Shown here one piece after another: positions 1 through 10,457 of a stretch of 64,000 nt of DNA. A model generated the notes under the pieces. It did no database searches. It was given only the letters and a program-made list of their open reading frames with translations, and was not told where the DNA came from. The translations under genes and the position numbers were made by a program. Each line of letters starts with the position of its first letter. Within the stretch, counting starts at the first letter, position 1. This DNA comes from Euptelea pleiosperma (taxonomy: Eukaryota; Streptophyta; Magnoliopsida; Ranunculales; Eupteleaceae), in assembly GCA_035048495.1 (NCBI GenBank), contig CM068552.1, positions 17,542,654 to 17,606,653 of the forward strand, written 5' to 3'.

Positions 1-539
1 CTTCTGTAGCCTCTTTTTCAGATCGACAGTCTCGATCACACCACTCTCAGCTTCAGCTAAATTTTGAAATTTAAAATCCTTTCTTATTTAAACGAGTGCA
101 GGATCCTTGAGGACTAGGGCCAAATTAAGGCATCACTTAGCGAACAATTCCGATAGCTATAAGATATATCCCCAATCCTCTTTTCAGGAACACCCTATGC
201 GCTTCAAACATTGATCTCTTCCCCATTGCCAACATCAGCCCTTTTGAAGCAGCTGCCACTAAGATGGCACCAAACATCCTCCATGCCATATCCTTTAATC
301 TTGCAATAGTTTCCAAAGATTCTACTCTTCATCAATGAGCTTTTACCCTCTTCTTCAAAATCACAGTGAAAATCAACCACAATCAACTATCAACATAGGG
401 AAAGGAATCAGAGCCACATCCCCTCTATTCACCCTCAGGTGAACAGCTTCAAGTTTGGCGTCTTTTAGGGTTTTTTCGCATCAACTTCTTGCAAACCCCC
501 GCCACATATCACGAGAACACTGAAAATGCTACTCATCTA

Positions 540-760
540 CATAGGAAAAGGCAAACCTCTAATCAATAACCAGGCAAGCCTCTAATCAATAACCATCTAC
601 TGCACCTCAAAGATTCATCTGTATATGTGTTTGTCATCGGCCACCATCTATGAAGATGAATCATGGTGTCTCCCACGCTCATCGAACCCTTCCTGCAGAT
701 CCGAACCTGTTCTCGAAATCCACAAAAATACAGCCCTTTACATGGCAAAGTGTGTTAAAT
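540..760 (-). pseudogene. possible LINE ORF1 (DUF4283-like) remnant
   Basis: The minus strand can be read as a short peptide with the spacing L-H-R-W-W-P, then about 20 residues later W-L-L-I-R-G-L-P. This resembles the DUF4283 region of plant LINE ORF1 proteins, where an L-x-x-W-x-P segment precedes W-x-x-x-x-G-L-P. The reading ends in stops on both sides and no longer ORF is present. Positions 1-540 have no recognisable gene; a 60-residue minus-strand reading at 204-386 matches nothing I know. The call is a resemblance only. Confidence 0.25.
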
Positions 761-1029
761 AGAGAGGTTTTTGGTAGCCAATATAATTAGCAATGCCCTG
801 CCAATATTTGACGAAGGAAATTGTCACCAACCATATCATAAACAATTGCCCATGTCCATTTTCCAAAAACTCCCCCGCCCCTTATAACGTATTCTGTTGT
901 CACCCTCTGTGATCACTGTTTCACCTACTACTTCGATAGAACCCCACATCCTCTTCGTAGTCAAGGAATCATTAAAAGCTGTCATGGCACTCTAGATCTA
1001 TCAAACTCCATCTTTGCATTGAGGTCAAA

Positions 1030-1353
1030 CCATGGTTCAAAGCCTTGTTCTGTCTCGGCCAAGATGCCTCGTTCCAATAGGATATCGAGACAATAAATGG
1101 GGGAATATATCGTCTCGTGCCAAAATCCAAATTTCAGTACTAAAACTAGTTTAATGCATTATTTCCATAATATATTTTTCTTCTACAACACATTTAAATT
1201 CTAAAAACAAATTTGTAGTTTAATTAACATTAAAAAGTCAAATTTTATCAAAACATGAATTGTTTTTTCCATTGTCTCATTCCATCTCGGTTGAGACGTC
1301 TCATTTTGTCAGCTTACCGAGACAACGAGACGGAATGATATTTTAAACCGTGG
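1030..1353. mobile_element. hAT-like non-autonomous element rich in GTCTCG motifs
   Basis: The left end reads ccatggttcaaa and the right end, on the opposite strand, reads ccacggtttaaaa, giving an imperfect terminal inverted repeat of about 12 bp of the CAxGGTTTAAAA type also seen at 49,876. Internally several GTCTCG/CGAGAC motifs occur in both orientations near the ends. No clear target duplication is seen. Related GTCTCG-rich remnants occur around 3,490-3,880 and 28,640-28,800. Confidence 0.42.
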
Positions 1354-2465
1354 GGAAAAGACTAACCCGAACTATTTTGCTATAACAGATTCCATGGTCC
1401 TCCAACCAATCTGTCTACTACGTTCCAGGATACAAATGAATCTGCTTCTTGGCTCCAAAGAACTCCAAAATCTTCAGAAATTTACCTATGTTGTTCTAGG
1501 TGGCTGGCAATTGGTCTGAATCTCGCATAATATTCCCAGACACAACTTTATAACCTTGCTCAAGTTAAAGCTGGTCATGCAAAGCTTTTTGGTGGAAATA
1601 GAAGTCAATAATTCCAATCTATTTAAAAAATTTTGGGCTTATGAACAAAAACTTGAGAACATCTTTTTTCAATGTAAATTTTTGAATTTTAACAAGAAAT
1701 TGATTCTCTTCTTGTTGCAATTTAAAGGTATTTATCCAACTAGTGGCTATGCACTCATTTCCAGGTAGGGATTTGGTTTTTGTAATCCAGACGCTTTTTG
1801 CGCCACCAATAACCCATTGTGGACCAAAAAAAGCAGACGAATATTCCAAAAACGGTTAAATCTAAAGTGGAACGAATAACTAATATTTTACGAGGAGAAA
1901 ATATTGTTTGGTGTCCAATTTTTCGAAAGGGATTGCTAGACAAGGAGATTGAGGAGTGTTTGTCTCTCTTTTTTTATAAATAAAGAAATTGTATTAGATA
2001 AAGGGGAATATACAACTCAACGCACTACTAAGGTTTTCCTAGAGCGAAAACCCTAAAAAACTCATGCAAGGTGTTAATCCAAGTAATCCCAATGGTTCGC
2101 AAAGTAACCAAATAAACCTTCAAGACAAATATCATTTAATAATCAAATGTCTCCTTTACAATGCTTTTTTAATGACTATTTATAAGAAAATAAACCAAAA
2201 AGGCTAACTTAAGGACTAAGGAATTAATCTGAACCATTGATTTAAAATTACCTAAATTTAATTTTTTTAACGACTAAGAGACTCTAAATCCCATCATTCC
2301 TATTACTCTCAATTTCTAACACAATTTTGAACCTCGAGACGTTAGGTTCTTGATAAAGCTCATGAGATAGTTATTGTAAATATCAAAGAGCGCTTTTCAT
2401 CGCATCTGATAGCTTCTCAATCGGAAAATTGAATAAAGAGTTATGCATCCTGAAAATTGATTGCA
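1354..2465. other. AT-rich sequence without a gene
   Basis: No coding region is supported here. A T-run with the adjacent motif ataaataaagaaattg at about 1,969-2,000 resembles the 3' tail of a LINE on the minus strand, like the clearer tails at 27,285 and 28,816, but no LINE protein was recognised next to it. Confidence 0.4.
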
Positions 2466-2800
2466 TCACATTTTAAGAAGATTCTAATCTCAAACAAGTG
2501 TGTAACAATGAGCATGAGGAGAACATAAATCGTCTTTTCTTAAATTGTAGGTCTGCTAGAGAATTGTGAAATATGTTTCTTGCAAATTTTGGGATAGCAC
2601 AGGGGTTTCCTAAAAAGGTGGTGGACTCCATTTACTTTAAAGGGATGTTACATGTTAGGGCCTTTTAAAAGAAAAGAAAAAAAACAAAGAATTTTTAAAA
2701 TATTTCTTGATCAATTCCAAAGGTGTACAATTCAATTGGAGGCTTCAAGTAGAGTGGGAAATAGTTTTGGAGGACTTTTAGAGGTTGACAATTACGAACT
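2466..2800 (+). pseudogene. LINE ORF2 C-terminal (zf-RVT) remnant
   Basis: A plus-strand reading contains C-K-Q-V-C-N-N-E-H-E-E, then L-F-L-N-C-R-S-A-R-E-L-W about ten residues later. This is the layout of the zinc-binding domain at the C-terminus of plant L1-type LINE ORF2 (C-x-x-x-C ... E-x-x-x-H-L-F-x-x-C ... W). The frame is interrupted several times, so it is a dead fragment. No reverse transcriptase or endonuclease was found upstream. Confidence 0.5.
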
Positions 2801-2994
2801 CTCTTAATAATTGGGGAAATGTCATCAAAAGTGGATCATTGAAGGTCATGGTGATGCTATAGAGGCATAATTTGACTGGTCTCCTTATGATAGAGTTCGG
2901 CCAATATTGGGGGGAAAGTTTAAAGATGAAAATTGCAATGTACTCAAAAGTTTTTTCATTGTGTTGGTATTACAGACAATAGCAAAGCGGAGAT

Positions 2995-3211
2995 TGTTGT
3001 CAGGGTGTACCCTTTCTGTTATTATAAGGGACCATGTTATATTGTAAAGGCATGCTTGTCCATAAAATGGTTTTTATATAAATAATAAGTGTGGAGTCGT
3101 GAGAAACACGTGCTCTCCATTTCCCTTCTCTCTCCTCTCCATTTCTTTTCTTTCTCTCCTTTCTCACAAACCCTAAACCTAGATCTATTCATTTTAACTT
3201 GATATCAGAGC
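2995..3211 (+). mobile_element. short copia-like LTR followed by a tRNA-Met primer-binding site
   Basis: The sequence tgatatcagagcc at 3,200-3,212 differs by one base from the usual TGGTATCAGAGC site complementary to initiator methionine tRNA, placed directly after LTRs of plant copia elements. Upstream are a TATA-like stretch (tttatataaataa, about 3,074), a CT-rich leader, and a possible LTR start tgttgtcagg at 2,995 preceded by a purine-rich gcggaga. The LTR would be about 200 bp. No gag or pol was recognised. The exact LTR ends are uncertain. Confidence 0.45.
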
Positions 3212-4464
3212 CTAAGATCAAGGGAACCTACCAAATACAAAGAACATGAGGTGTTGACGTCATCAAGCCGTACGGGTACGCATCCTGAGGTCATCAACTG
3301 AGATCACCAACTGCTGGAGAATGATTTTACGGAGTTTTTGGTTATTTTTGGGAATATTTTTAATTGATCTTGCTAGAGTTTTGCTCAGTTTTCTCAGAAA
3401 AAAAAGTGAGAAATTCATTTTCACTTCGATTCATTTCTTGGATCCATAAGAGGCTTCTGGTCTGGATCTTTTACTACATTTTGGCTCCCTACATAATTCC
3501 TGATGTCTTGAATCAAGCCTCGATGGATTCCGTTGCGTATTGAAGTTTTTGGAACAAGACATCTTGAACAAGACAAAACAATACATGGGAAAAATAATGT
3601 CTTGATATGCAAAAGATGCGAAGATACAACATATAATTTATGTTATGTTTAATTAAACTAAAAATATGAGGTTTACTTGTCAAAAAAAAAAAACTAAAAA
3701 TATGAGGTTTAGAGAAATAATACTACTTTTTATAACACATACCATAAATACAAGTTTTTTCATCATCTAATTATTATTTTGGAATGAGGCGAACAATCCC
3801 TTATAACATTCCTTTATATATTGTCTCGATACCGTACCAGAAAGAAACGTCTCAATGGAACGGTAATTTCAACCATGATAACCTCTCTTTTAAAGATTGA
3901 GAGGAGGTGAAGTTGTCTAAGGTAAATCAACTACAGGGTGAGTCTTCAAGTCTCGTGGATAAGAGCACCTTCCCCTCTTCTTTCCATCAAACTAGTTATG
4001 TTCGTCGTGATAAGATCCTAAAACCCATCTAGTTTTCTTTCTTTTAATTTGACAATATTTGCATGGGGATCCTAGAGTTTTTACACGATACCTTCAAGAA
4101 TGAAGCAATCTGAAGTAACATGCCTCCATAACCAAGAATACAAAGACTGATGCATGAGTTTTAGATAGCCCATAAGCTAAAATTTAAGATTTAAGATTTA
4201 ACTGAATCCAAGATGAGAAGACAACTAGGCCCCAAACAGAGGTATCAACACTCAAGAGGCATAACTTTTCACCGCGATATTAGATTAAGGCGATTCAAAG
4301 CTCACTATGAAGACCTAAAAGAACCTTTGAAAGCTATTTTAGGGTTGCTTGCGGAAATCTTACAGAGTGGGGTTCAACATGGTGTTTAATATCTGGTCAA
4401 AGTTAATTGTGGTGAGAACAATTGCAAAACTAGTTCGAAAACAATTGGTAATGAGACATATTAG
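3212..4464. other. decayed repeat sequence without a gene
   Basis: No coding sequence is supported. Parts near 3,490-3,550 and 3,820-3,880 carry GTCTCG/CTTGAACAAGAC-type motifs resembling the element at 1,030-1,353, so a worn copy may span this region. A duplicated short segment (aaaaatatgaggtt) occurs at about 3,659 and 3,695. Confidence 0.35.
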
Positions 4465-5290
4465 TTTCCAATCACGATGGGTTACACCAAAGATTAGCCC
4501 CATGTAAGCATCTTTTTGCTTTATTTATAAATGAAGTAGTTGCCCATACCCAAGAAGAGGTCTGTTGGTGCATGTTATTTGCAGATGACATAGTATTAGT
4601 TGACGACACTTGAGAGAATGTAAATGCAAAACTCGAACTCTGGAGGAGTGCTTTGGAATCCAGGGGTTTAGTAAGGATGCACATAGTGATGATCTAATGA
4701 TTAAAATTGATAGCCAATAGATACCCCGAAGTGACCAATTTCGTTACCCTGGTTATATTTGATGTCAGGACAGAAAGATTGACGAGGGTGTTGCCCATAA
4801 ATTAGATTTCGGTGGCATCTATTTTACCGATCAAAAAATAAAAAAGATTCGGTAGCTAAAGTGGATTTTTGCTTCCAGAGTACTATGTTATCAAGACAAA
4901 CCCATCAAACTAAAAGAAAATTTCTATAAAACAATAAGACCAGTGATGCTTTATGAAGCAAAATATTGGGCAATCAAGAAACAAGTTAATAAAATGAGGA
5001 TAGCCGAGATGAGGATGTGAGATGGGAAACACAAAATTAAAAATGAACACATTGGTGAACATATAGGAGTAACCCCAATAAGTGACAAAAAATAGAAAAG
5101 TTGATTGAAATGGTTTGGTCACATGCAGTGGAAACCAATAACAACACAAATGAGGAAGAATGTGCAATTCGAATGGTCTAAAAGGGCGAGGGGAATGCTG
5201 AAACAGACGTTGATTGAGGTTTTGAGAGAAGATTTCAAGATACTTGCCTTAACGAAAGAAGTGCCTTTACAAGTTTATGTTCTTATTAGT
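4465..5290 (+). pseudogene. RTE-type LINE reverse transcriptase remnant
   Basis: Broken plus-strand readings preserve the order expected for the C-terminal half of a plant RTE-clade reverse transcriptase. First comes the catalytic-loop segment W-C-M-L-F-A-D-D-I-V-L-V (about 4,566-4,610) followed by N-A-K-L-E-L-W-R. Then Y-x-x-x-R-P-V-M-L-Y-E-A-K-Y-W-A-I-K (4,924-4,980), K-M-R-I-A-E-M-R-M, and finally W-F-G-H-M-Q-W-K-P (about 5,111-5,137). In-frame stops and frameshifts separate the blocks. If the UGGT gene continues to the left, this element lies in its first intron. Confidence 0.72.
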
Positions 5291-5848
5291 TATTAGTACC
5301 CATTTGAGCATCATTTGGATAGCTAAATTTCAATACAGAACAAATGTCTTCACTAAACCAGGCAAGCACCCACGATATAGAGTCCGATCTCAACCTCAAT
5401 AAGTTAAATGAAAAGGCAAATAAATAATAGTTTGCTTTGTTCACTTTCAGTCTGCCAACAAAGCACCCTATGAAACACTGGAAGAAAATTTTGGGCCATC
5501 TAAAGAATCGTTTTTTTTAGTTTCCATTTTCCGCAATCCTTGCCAATTTGCCACTTGAGCAGTGATATCTACATTTTGGTTTGTTACATTAATATATAAA
5601 ATAATTCTCTCAATACCGTTATTATTAGTGGAAATGGATTTAGATCACTTTTGAGTTTTGAGAGGTTATGGATTCTGATTGGGTTTTTTTTTTTTCTCAA
5701 AAACTACCCTTTTCAAGGATAATGAGGTGCTCCAAGGTGTGCTAATCCATGTCATCCGTCCAAGCCAAACAACACATAACTCTCTTATTGAGTTTAGTCT
5801 ATCCAGGAAATCAAACAGAAGAAAATAATCGAAACCAACTAAGCGTAC
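5291..5848. other. probable start of UGGT intron 1 (minus strand)
   Basis: Read on the minus strand, this begins with the GT donor that follows the UGGT first exon and continues as T-rich intron-like sequence. No second UGGT exon was recognised here or further left. The minus-strand reading at 5,666-5,989 that overlaps the exon is in another frame. Confidence 0.45.
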
Positions 5849-6018
5849 CCGGCTTCTAACAGTAATGGAGTGCCAGACCACTTGGCACGAAGCGAGACCT
5901 GCACGTTCTTCGGGCGACGATTCTCTGCAGAGATCGAACTTCCAGCGAAGCTCAGAAAGACGAGGAGGATCAAAAAGCAACCCGTACAAGACCTAGCAGA
6001 TCTGAGAGGGAGCTCCAT
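5849..6018 (-). CDS. UGGT: UDP-glucose:glycoprotein glucosyltransferase (UGGT), first coding exon only
   Basis: UGGT is the ER-lumen folding sensor that re-glucosylates N-glycans of misfolded glycoproteins so that they re-enter the calreticulin/calnexin cycle; the Arabidopsis gene is EBS1. The minus-strand exon starts at the ATG at 6,018 and codes 56 residues plus two bases. Residues about 12-30 form a hydrophobic signal peptide ([13 protein letters not shown]) followed by [18 protein letters not shown] and P-L-L-L-E-A-G. As I recall the family, this is the conserved N-terminus of mature plant UGGT. The exon ends GCC-GG before a gtacgc donor, at the position where plant UGGTs continue E-L-L. 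The full protein is about 1,600 residues; no further exon was found in the 5.8 kb to the left, so the rest either lies outside the window or is missing. Confidence 0.78.
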
Positions 6019-6120
6019 TGCTGATCTATTGTGCTGCCGATCTCAGTGTTCTTGCAGAATCATCGGTTCTTCAATGAGATCGATTCGCTGGAGCTATTCG
6101 TGAATATGGCAGATGTGTGA

Positions 6121-6135
6121 GATCTAGGGTTAAGG
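6121..6135 (-). promoter_or_regulatory. telo-box-like motif upstream of UGGT
   Basis: On the minus strand the sequence reads ttaaccctagatc about 105 bp upstream of the UGGT ATG, close to the AAACCCTA telo-box found in 5' regions of many plant housekeeping genes. It probably sits in the promoter or 5' leader. Only the motif is visible. Confidence 0.3.
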
Positions 6136-6420
6136 TTTTTTGCTTCTATTGCTTAAGTTTTGGACCGTGACCAAAGTCTCCGTCAACTCCCCAGGAATTC
6201 AATCGACTGTAAAAAGTATACGATGAGACGATCTCCCAATGCCAGGGTTTGAGTTGGAACGACGACTTTATGCAGGCAAAGTAGTTTGGTCAATCAATAA
6301 AATGGAAAGGGTATTTAGCGAAATCGGACACGCTTTTTAATTTTGGGAAGATAGAGGTGCATAATGGGCAATTTACTTTCCATTACCATTCATGGTAGGG
6401 TAAAACTTCGGGTCACAGAA

Positions 6421-6762
6421 GCCGGTCACAACCCACTATACAAGACACGTGGCACATTATTATAGGGCGCTGACCGAATGGATATTTGGCCAGTCCATCG
6501 GTGGACCTGCAATCCAAAAATCGGCCAGATTAGTGATTTCTAAGCGTTGGATTGAAGTTGTTTTCATGTGTTGATTTTAACCGTAGGAATTTGAGCATTA
6601 TTGAGCGTTATTTGGGTGCAAAGATCCAAAGGTTGTAAACCACTAATTTGACTGATTTATGGTTTGCAGGTCCACCGGGGGACTGGCCAAACACCCATAC
6701 GGTCAGCACCCTCTAATAGTGTGCCATGTGGCTTGTATTGTGTGCTTCGGTCACAACATCTT
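6421..6762. mobile_element. palindromic MITE, family A, copy 1
   Basis: The two halves are inverted copies of each other. The left half reads cacgtggcacattatta, gcgctgaccg, then gtggacctgcaatcc; the right half read on the other strand gives the equivalent series, ending gccacatggcacactatta. The centre contains the family hallmarks gcgttggattgaag, ttgatttta and aatttgagcatta. At least eight related copies occur in this window (17.43, 18.96, 19.39, 44.3 and 56.09-57.23 kb). No ORF is carried. Confidence 0.72.
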
Positions 6763-6800
6763 GTGATGGAAGTTTACTATGGAGTCTGAATTGAGGGTAG

Positions 6801-7018
6801 GGGTGTCAATGGGTACCCCGATTAACGGATAAGGAACCGTTGCCGATTATCCTGGTTCCAAGATGGATTCGGGTTTTTGGTACACTCGTACCTAGACTGA
6901 CCCGGAACTGATAGGACCTAGAACCTATATCATTTTTTTGTTCTAAATAACTATAACAGTAACGTGTTCTGGTTCAGGGTATAGTGGTACCTGAACCCAA
7001 ACCAACCCATTGACACCC
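6801..7018. mobile_element. MITE with GGGTGTCAATGGGT termini
   Basis: The left end gggtgtcaatgggt and the right end acccattgacaccc form a perfect 14-bp inverted repeat around about 190 bp of non-coding sequence. Termini of this kind are known from hAT-type MITEs. I do not see a convincing 8-bp target duplication. Confidence 0.55.
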
Positions 7019-7023
7019 GGAGA

Positions 7024-7219
7024 AATAATTCGCTGGTCCGGGATTCCTTCAAACTTTGAAGGTCCCCTGCCAAAATGTCAGACACGTACTTCAAGGCCTA
7101 TACCCAACCCACGTTAACCCCTTGGTTAGTTGGTTAAGGGTGGTTAACAAAGAGTACGTGTCAAACATTTTGGTGGGGGACCTTCAAAGTTTGAAGGACC
7201 CCGGACCAGCAAAATTTTT
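7024..7219. mobile_element. foldback MITE, family B, copy 1
   Basis: Two arms of about 75 bp are inverted repeats of each other. Each arm contains cgctggtccggg, then ccttcaaactttgaagg, then caaaatgt.gacacgtac. The short spacer contains ggttagttggttaaggg. A second copy lies at 50,597-50,775 and a diverged relative at 10,105-10,457. Transcribed, the element would form a long hairpin. Confidence 0.7.
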
Positions 7220-7602
7220 CTCTTGACACCCCTGAATCTAAAGTATGCTTTCACTTGCTCGGGGGTTCTCTTTTGGAGCAACATGTACCCCCCTAAACTA
7301 GGAGTGTCAGTGGATTGGATTTGAATCATACCATGGTCGAACCAGAGTCTATCCGAACCTGATAAGATTTAGTAAGTGGAATACAGACCTGTTATGAAAG
7401 AAAAACACCAACCTCAGAGGCATTCTACATACCTCTGGGTGCTCGTGTGCTTAGACACATCACTTTTTCACTTTTGGCTGCGCTGACAACCACTGTTGGC
7501 TTTGTAAAATCCATGGCCGAGCACCGAACACCAAGAAGGGTCAGAAAAAAGGGGTCCTCACCTGAGCCTTGAGCAAATACTATAATCAATTTTTAAATGT
7601 AA

Positions 7603-7743
7603 GGCCATGTATGGTTACCCTTAGAAAAGTTTTCTACCAACAATTCTTGTCTATAATGGTCCATAAAAGTTCAATTTCTATAAAACACTTTTTGATGTAA
7701 GAGTCAATTTCTACGAAACGTGTATGCGGTCACCATACAAGCC
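7603..7743. mobile_element. Tourist-like MITE (PIF/Harbinger type), copy 1
   Basis: The left terminus ggccatgtatggtta pairs with the right terminus caccatacaagcc. The element is 141 bp and flanked by taa and tca, close to the 3-bp TWA target site of Tourist MITEs. Related copies with ggctct..atggtt termini occur at 49,695 and 55,854. Confidence 0.55.
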
Positions 7744-8507
7744 TCATATCAAAGTGGTATCATACATATATTTGATTGGTATAATTTATATTATGTTTGT
7801 TAGTGGAAGGCAAGTGTGTATGAGAGAGAATGTGTGGGAATACTTTTTGGAGGGAGAGTAGGGACTATTAAGGAGAAACCGTTGGGGAGAGAGAAATAGA
7901 GTCGGAGTGTGGGATGAATTTAAGAGAGTATGATTGGTTTTGAGATAAATTAAAGAGTTTTTAAGGGAAAAAAAAAGATTCTTTTACGTTCAACCCCATG
8001 TTTTGGTCGCAACTGGGGTTTATTTGTTGAACCCTCCCATTGTTTTTTGCCATTAAAGACCATAGTGGAGCTCTATACTTTATGAATTTTCTCCGTCAAA
8101 GAGTTAAAACATCGATAAGAATTGGGGCTAGCTACAACCAAAAATGAACTTAGATCGCTTCTCCGACGGACGACGAACTTATAGGCTTGCACGAACAACA
8201 ATCCAATCGATCAGCGCCTCTCCACTCTTTTTTTTTCTTCAGTTTCATAAGCTTCACCTCTGCACTGAAATGAAAAACAAGATCATCGGGGGTTGTCACA
8301 GGGTACGTGACAAGTGGAGAGGTGTTGATCATCAGTATTAAATAGAAAAATTGAATCTAAACTTGAAGGGCATCTTGGGATATTCATTTACAAATGATGA
8401 AAATCTTCTCAAACTATGTAATAAGTTTAAATTTCCAACACTAGCAAGTAGATTACATCAACGGAAGCCAAATAAATAAATAAAAAAAGCAATAAATGAT
8501 GGTTGTT
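7744..8507. other. intergenic, no gene supported
   Basis: Two short overlapping ORFs on opposite strands (8,144-8,341 and 8,150-8,332) resemble nothing known and look like chance. The rest is AT-rich sequence between the MITE cluster and the 3' side of the SAUR-like gene. Confidence 0.4.
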
Positions 8508-9011
8508 CTATCCTCGAGGAAGCAATCGATGGTTGTTGTGTCTCGAAAGAAGATAAGAAGATATTGAGCACCGGCCCTTGGCCATAACCTTCTCAAAATC
8601 TTTAGATATATGTCTTTGAACCAATGTGACAACATACTCCATAAAGAATGCATCACATGGCAATGTCATAGGTCTGTCCCTTGGTATTCCAAATTCATCT
8701 TCACACATTTTGAAGAGCTCTCTAAAGATATTGTTGGTGAGATACGTTAAAGGAATCACAAAACGACTCTCATCAGTAGTATACAAAACAAAATGGCCCT
8801 TATTTGCCACCAGTTTATTATACTTCTCAGCATCTAGATCGACCTTGGTTTTCGGTAACAAGATTCTTTTCTTCCCTTCTTCTTGAACATCACCTTCTCT
8901 TTTTAGATGATTGGAAAGAGACATTGTGATGAACATTACCAAGAATATTGCTGCAATTGGTAGCCTTGGCATGACGTGATTCCGACGATGTGAGGTTTGT
9001 GGGTACCACAT
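8508..9011 (-). CDS. SAUR-like auxin-responsive protein
   Basis: SAUR proteins are small, usually intronless plant proteins; many inhibit PP2C.D phosphatases and so activate plasma-membrane H+-ATPases during auxin-driven growth. The single-exon ORF gives 167 residues from the ATG at 9,011. Residues about 70-136 are the SAUR domain: K-G-H-F-V-L-Y-T-T-D, R-F-V-I-P-L-T-Y-L, I-F-R-E-L-F-K-M, then D-E-F-G-I-P and L-P-C-D, followed by M-E-Y-V-V-T-L. A serine/leucine tail follows, as in the SAUR61-68 group. Later ATGs at 8,972 and 8,924 are possible starts. The N-terminus is odd: instead of the usual basic K-K-L-I-x-M-A-R-K-W-Q segment it has a hydrophobic run, P-I-A-A-I-F-L-V-M-F-I-T-M. It may be a functional variant or a decaying copy. 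Confidence 0.82.
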   Translation of the reverse strand: MWYPQTSHRRNHVMPRLPIAAIFLVMFITMSLSNHLKREGDVQEEGKKRILLPKTKVDLDAEKYNKLVANKGHFVLYTTDESRFVIPLTYLTNNIFRELFKMCEDEFGIPRDRPMTLPCDAFFMEYVVTLVQRHISKDFEKVMAKGRCSISSYLLSRHNNHRLLPRG

Positions 9012-9244
9012 TTTTTAGACCATAAGATGCTGACACGTGGCAAAATTGATGACATTTAATAGACAAAAGGTTGACACCTAGTGCCTCGAAATGAGTGTTA
9101 TAATCAGACAGACAATACTATGAACATGAGTTCGTCATTTCTTCCACCATATCAAACTAATCAAAAGACGATGTGCGGCTATTCTTTGTGACTTCTTACA
9201 TACTAGTAAATAAAATGCGGGTTCTTGGGGAAATCATTATTACA

Positions 9245-9684
9245 AGGTCAGCTCCATCATATCACTTATCGGCAAACGGGCATGTAAATCTTCCTGACAG
9301 GTCACAAACATAATGCAAGATAAAGTCCGTCAGTTCACTTGTCGGTAGACGGGCATGTAAATCTTATCGGCTGGTCACAAATACCGTGCAAGATTAGCTC
9401 CGTCAGTTCACTTGTTGGTACATGGGCATGCGAACCTTCTCGACAAATAACAAATAAATCGCGCAAGGCTAGCTCCATCGTTAACTCGTCGATGAACATG
9501 CATGAAAACCTTCACGGCATGTAATAAACAAATCATGCAAGGCCAGCTCCATCGTTAACTTGTCGACAGACGGGCACGCAAACCTTCCTGGCAAGAAACA
9601 GACGAATCAAGCAAAGCAAATCCCACCATTCACTTGTCAACAGACGGGCATTCAAACCTTCCCGACATGTAACAAACAAATCAA
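9245..9684. repeat. tandem repeat, about six units of 73-75 bp
   Basis: The unit contains gctccatcgtt, cacttgtcgacagacgggcatg, aaccttc and aacaaacaaatc-gcaag. The landmark gggcatg or its variants falls at about 9,278, 9,351, 9,424, 9,497, 9,572 and 9,646. The units have diverged by many substitutions, so the array is old. There are no unique spacers, so it is not a CRISPR-type array. Confidence 0.75.
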
Positions 9685-9820
9685 TTGTTCGTCTTAAGAG
9701 GAAATGAAGATCGGATCTGGAAGCTTAAAATTCTCTCTATATTGCCAAATCATCAGATTTACCTCGAAGATCAGAGTCAGACATTTCATCAAAGATTATG
9801 TGGGATAGATCAATCCACCA

Positions 9821-9846
9821 CCCCCCCCCCCCCCCACACACACACA
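9821..9846. repeat. simple repeat (C)15 followed by (CA)n
   Basis: Fifteen consecutive C residues run directly into a short CA dinucleotide repeat. Confidence 0.9.
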
Positions 9847-10104
9847 AGGTTGAGAGCCGACAGAGGAGAGTTGCTAGCGGTGGACGTAAAATGGAATGCC
9901 CCCCATCGGAAGAAGGATGTAGGAAAATGAGAGTTTGATATTGATCGGCTATTGGCCAAAAACATTGTAATCGAAGGTTGAAAAAGGGGATAGTTTTGTC
10001 TTTTAAAACAAAGTCACTAGTCACAGATTTCCCTTCAATATTTGGTCGGGGTGCTTTTGGAATTTTTGGGGTGCAAATAGAATTTTCCTTGAAAAAGAGA
10101 AAAA

Positions 10105-10457
10105 ATTGTTGTCCACCGGTACTCATAAAGTTTGAAGGCCCCATCCCAAAATTCTACGTGGCTCGTTCTTTCAGGGCCATTTTGGCCCACCTCTCGATTC
10201 TTACATACCAAAAGTCAGTAACATTATTTTTTTTTTTACCATTTGGTTCAAGTACCTAAAAAAATGCTTGAATCCAACAATTGGAAATCATCAAATGAAA
10301 AAGGCTTTAATCCAACGGCTAGAGATTACAGACTATGTTGAATTTTGGTTGTGTAGGTCCACCAACAAACATTCGTGGCCAGTGGGCCAAAGAGAGTGCT
10401 ACGTGACTTTTTGGGAAGAGTGGACGTTAAACTTTGAAGTACCTAGCGGACAACAGA
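10105..10457. mobile_element. foldback element related to family B
   Basis: The left arm (tgttgtccaccggtac, aaagtttgaagg, atcccaaaatt, acgtgg) and the inverted right arm (tgttgtccgctaggtac, aaagttta, ttcccaaaaa, cacgt) match at roughly 60 bp. The interior carries fragments like the family A elements: gcttgaatccaaca, ttttggttgtgtagg and tccaccaac. It looks like a composite, strongly diverged foldback. Confidence 0.5.

Noticed and set aside
5870..6103. 77-residue plus-strand ORF
   Set aside because: It is the complement of the UGGT exon, which has a convincing signal peptide and conserved motif on the minus strand.
8144..8341. two overlapping ORFs on opposite strands
   Set aside because: Both are short, without family resemblance, and lie in low-complexity sequence.
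9245..9684. CRISPR-like direct repeats
   Set aside because: Repeats are contiguous with no unique spacers, in a plant nuclear context; it is a minisatellite.
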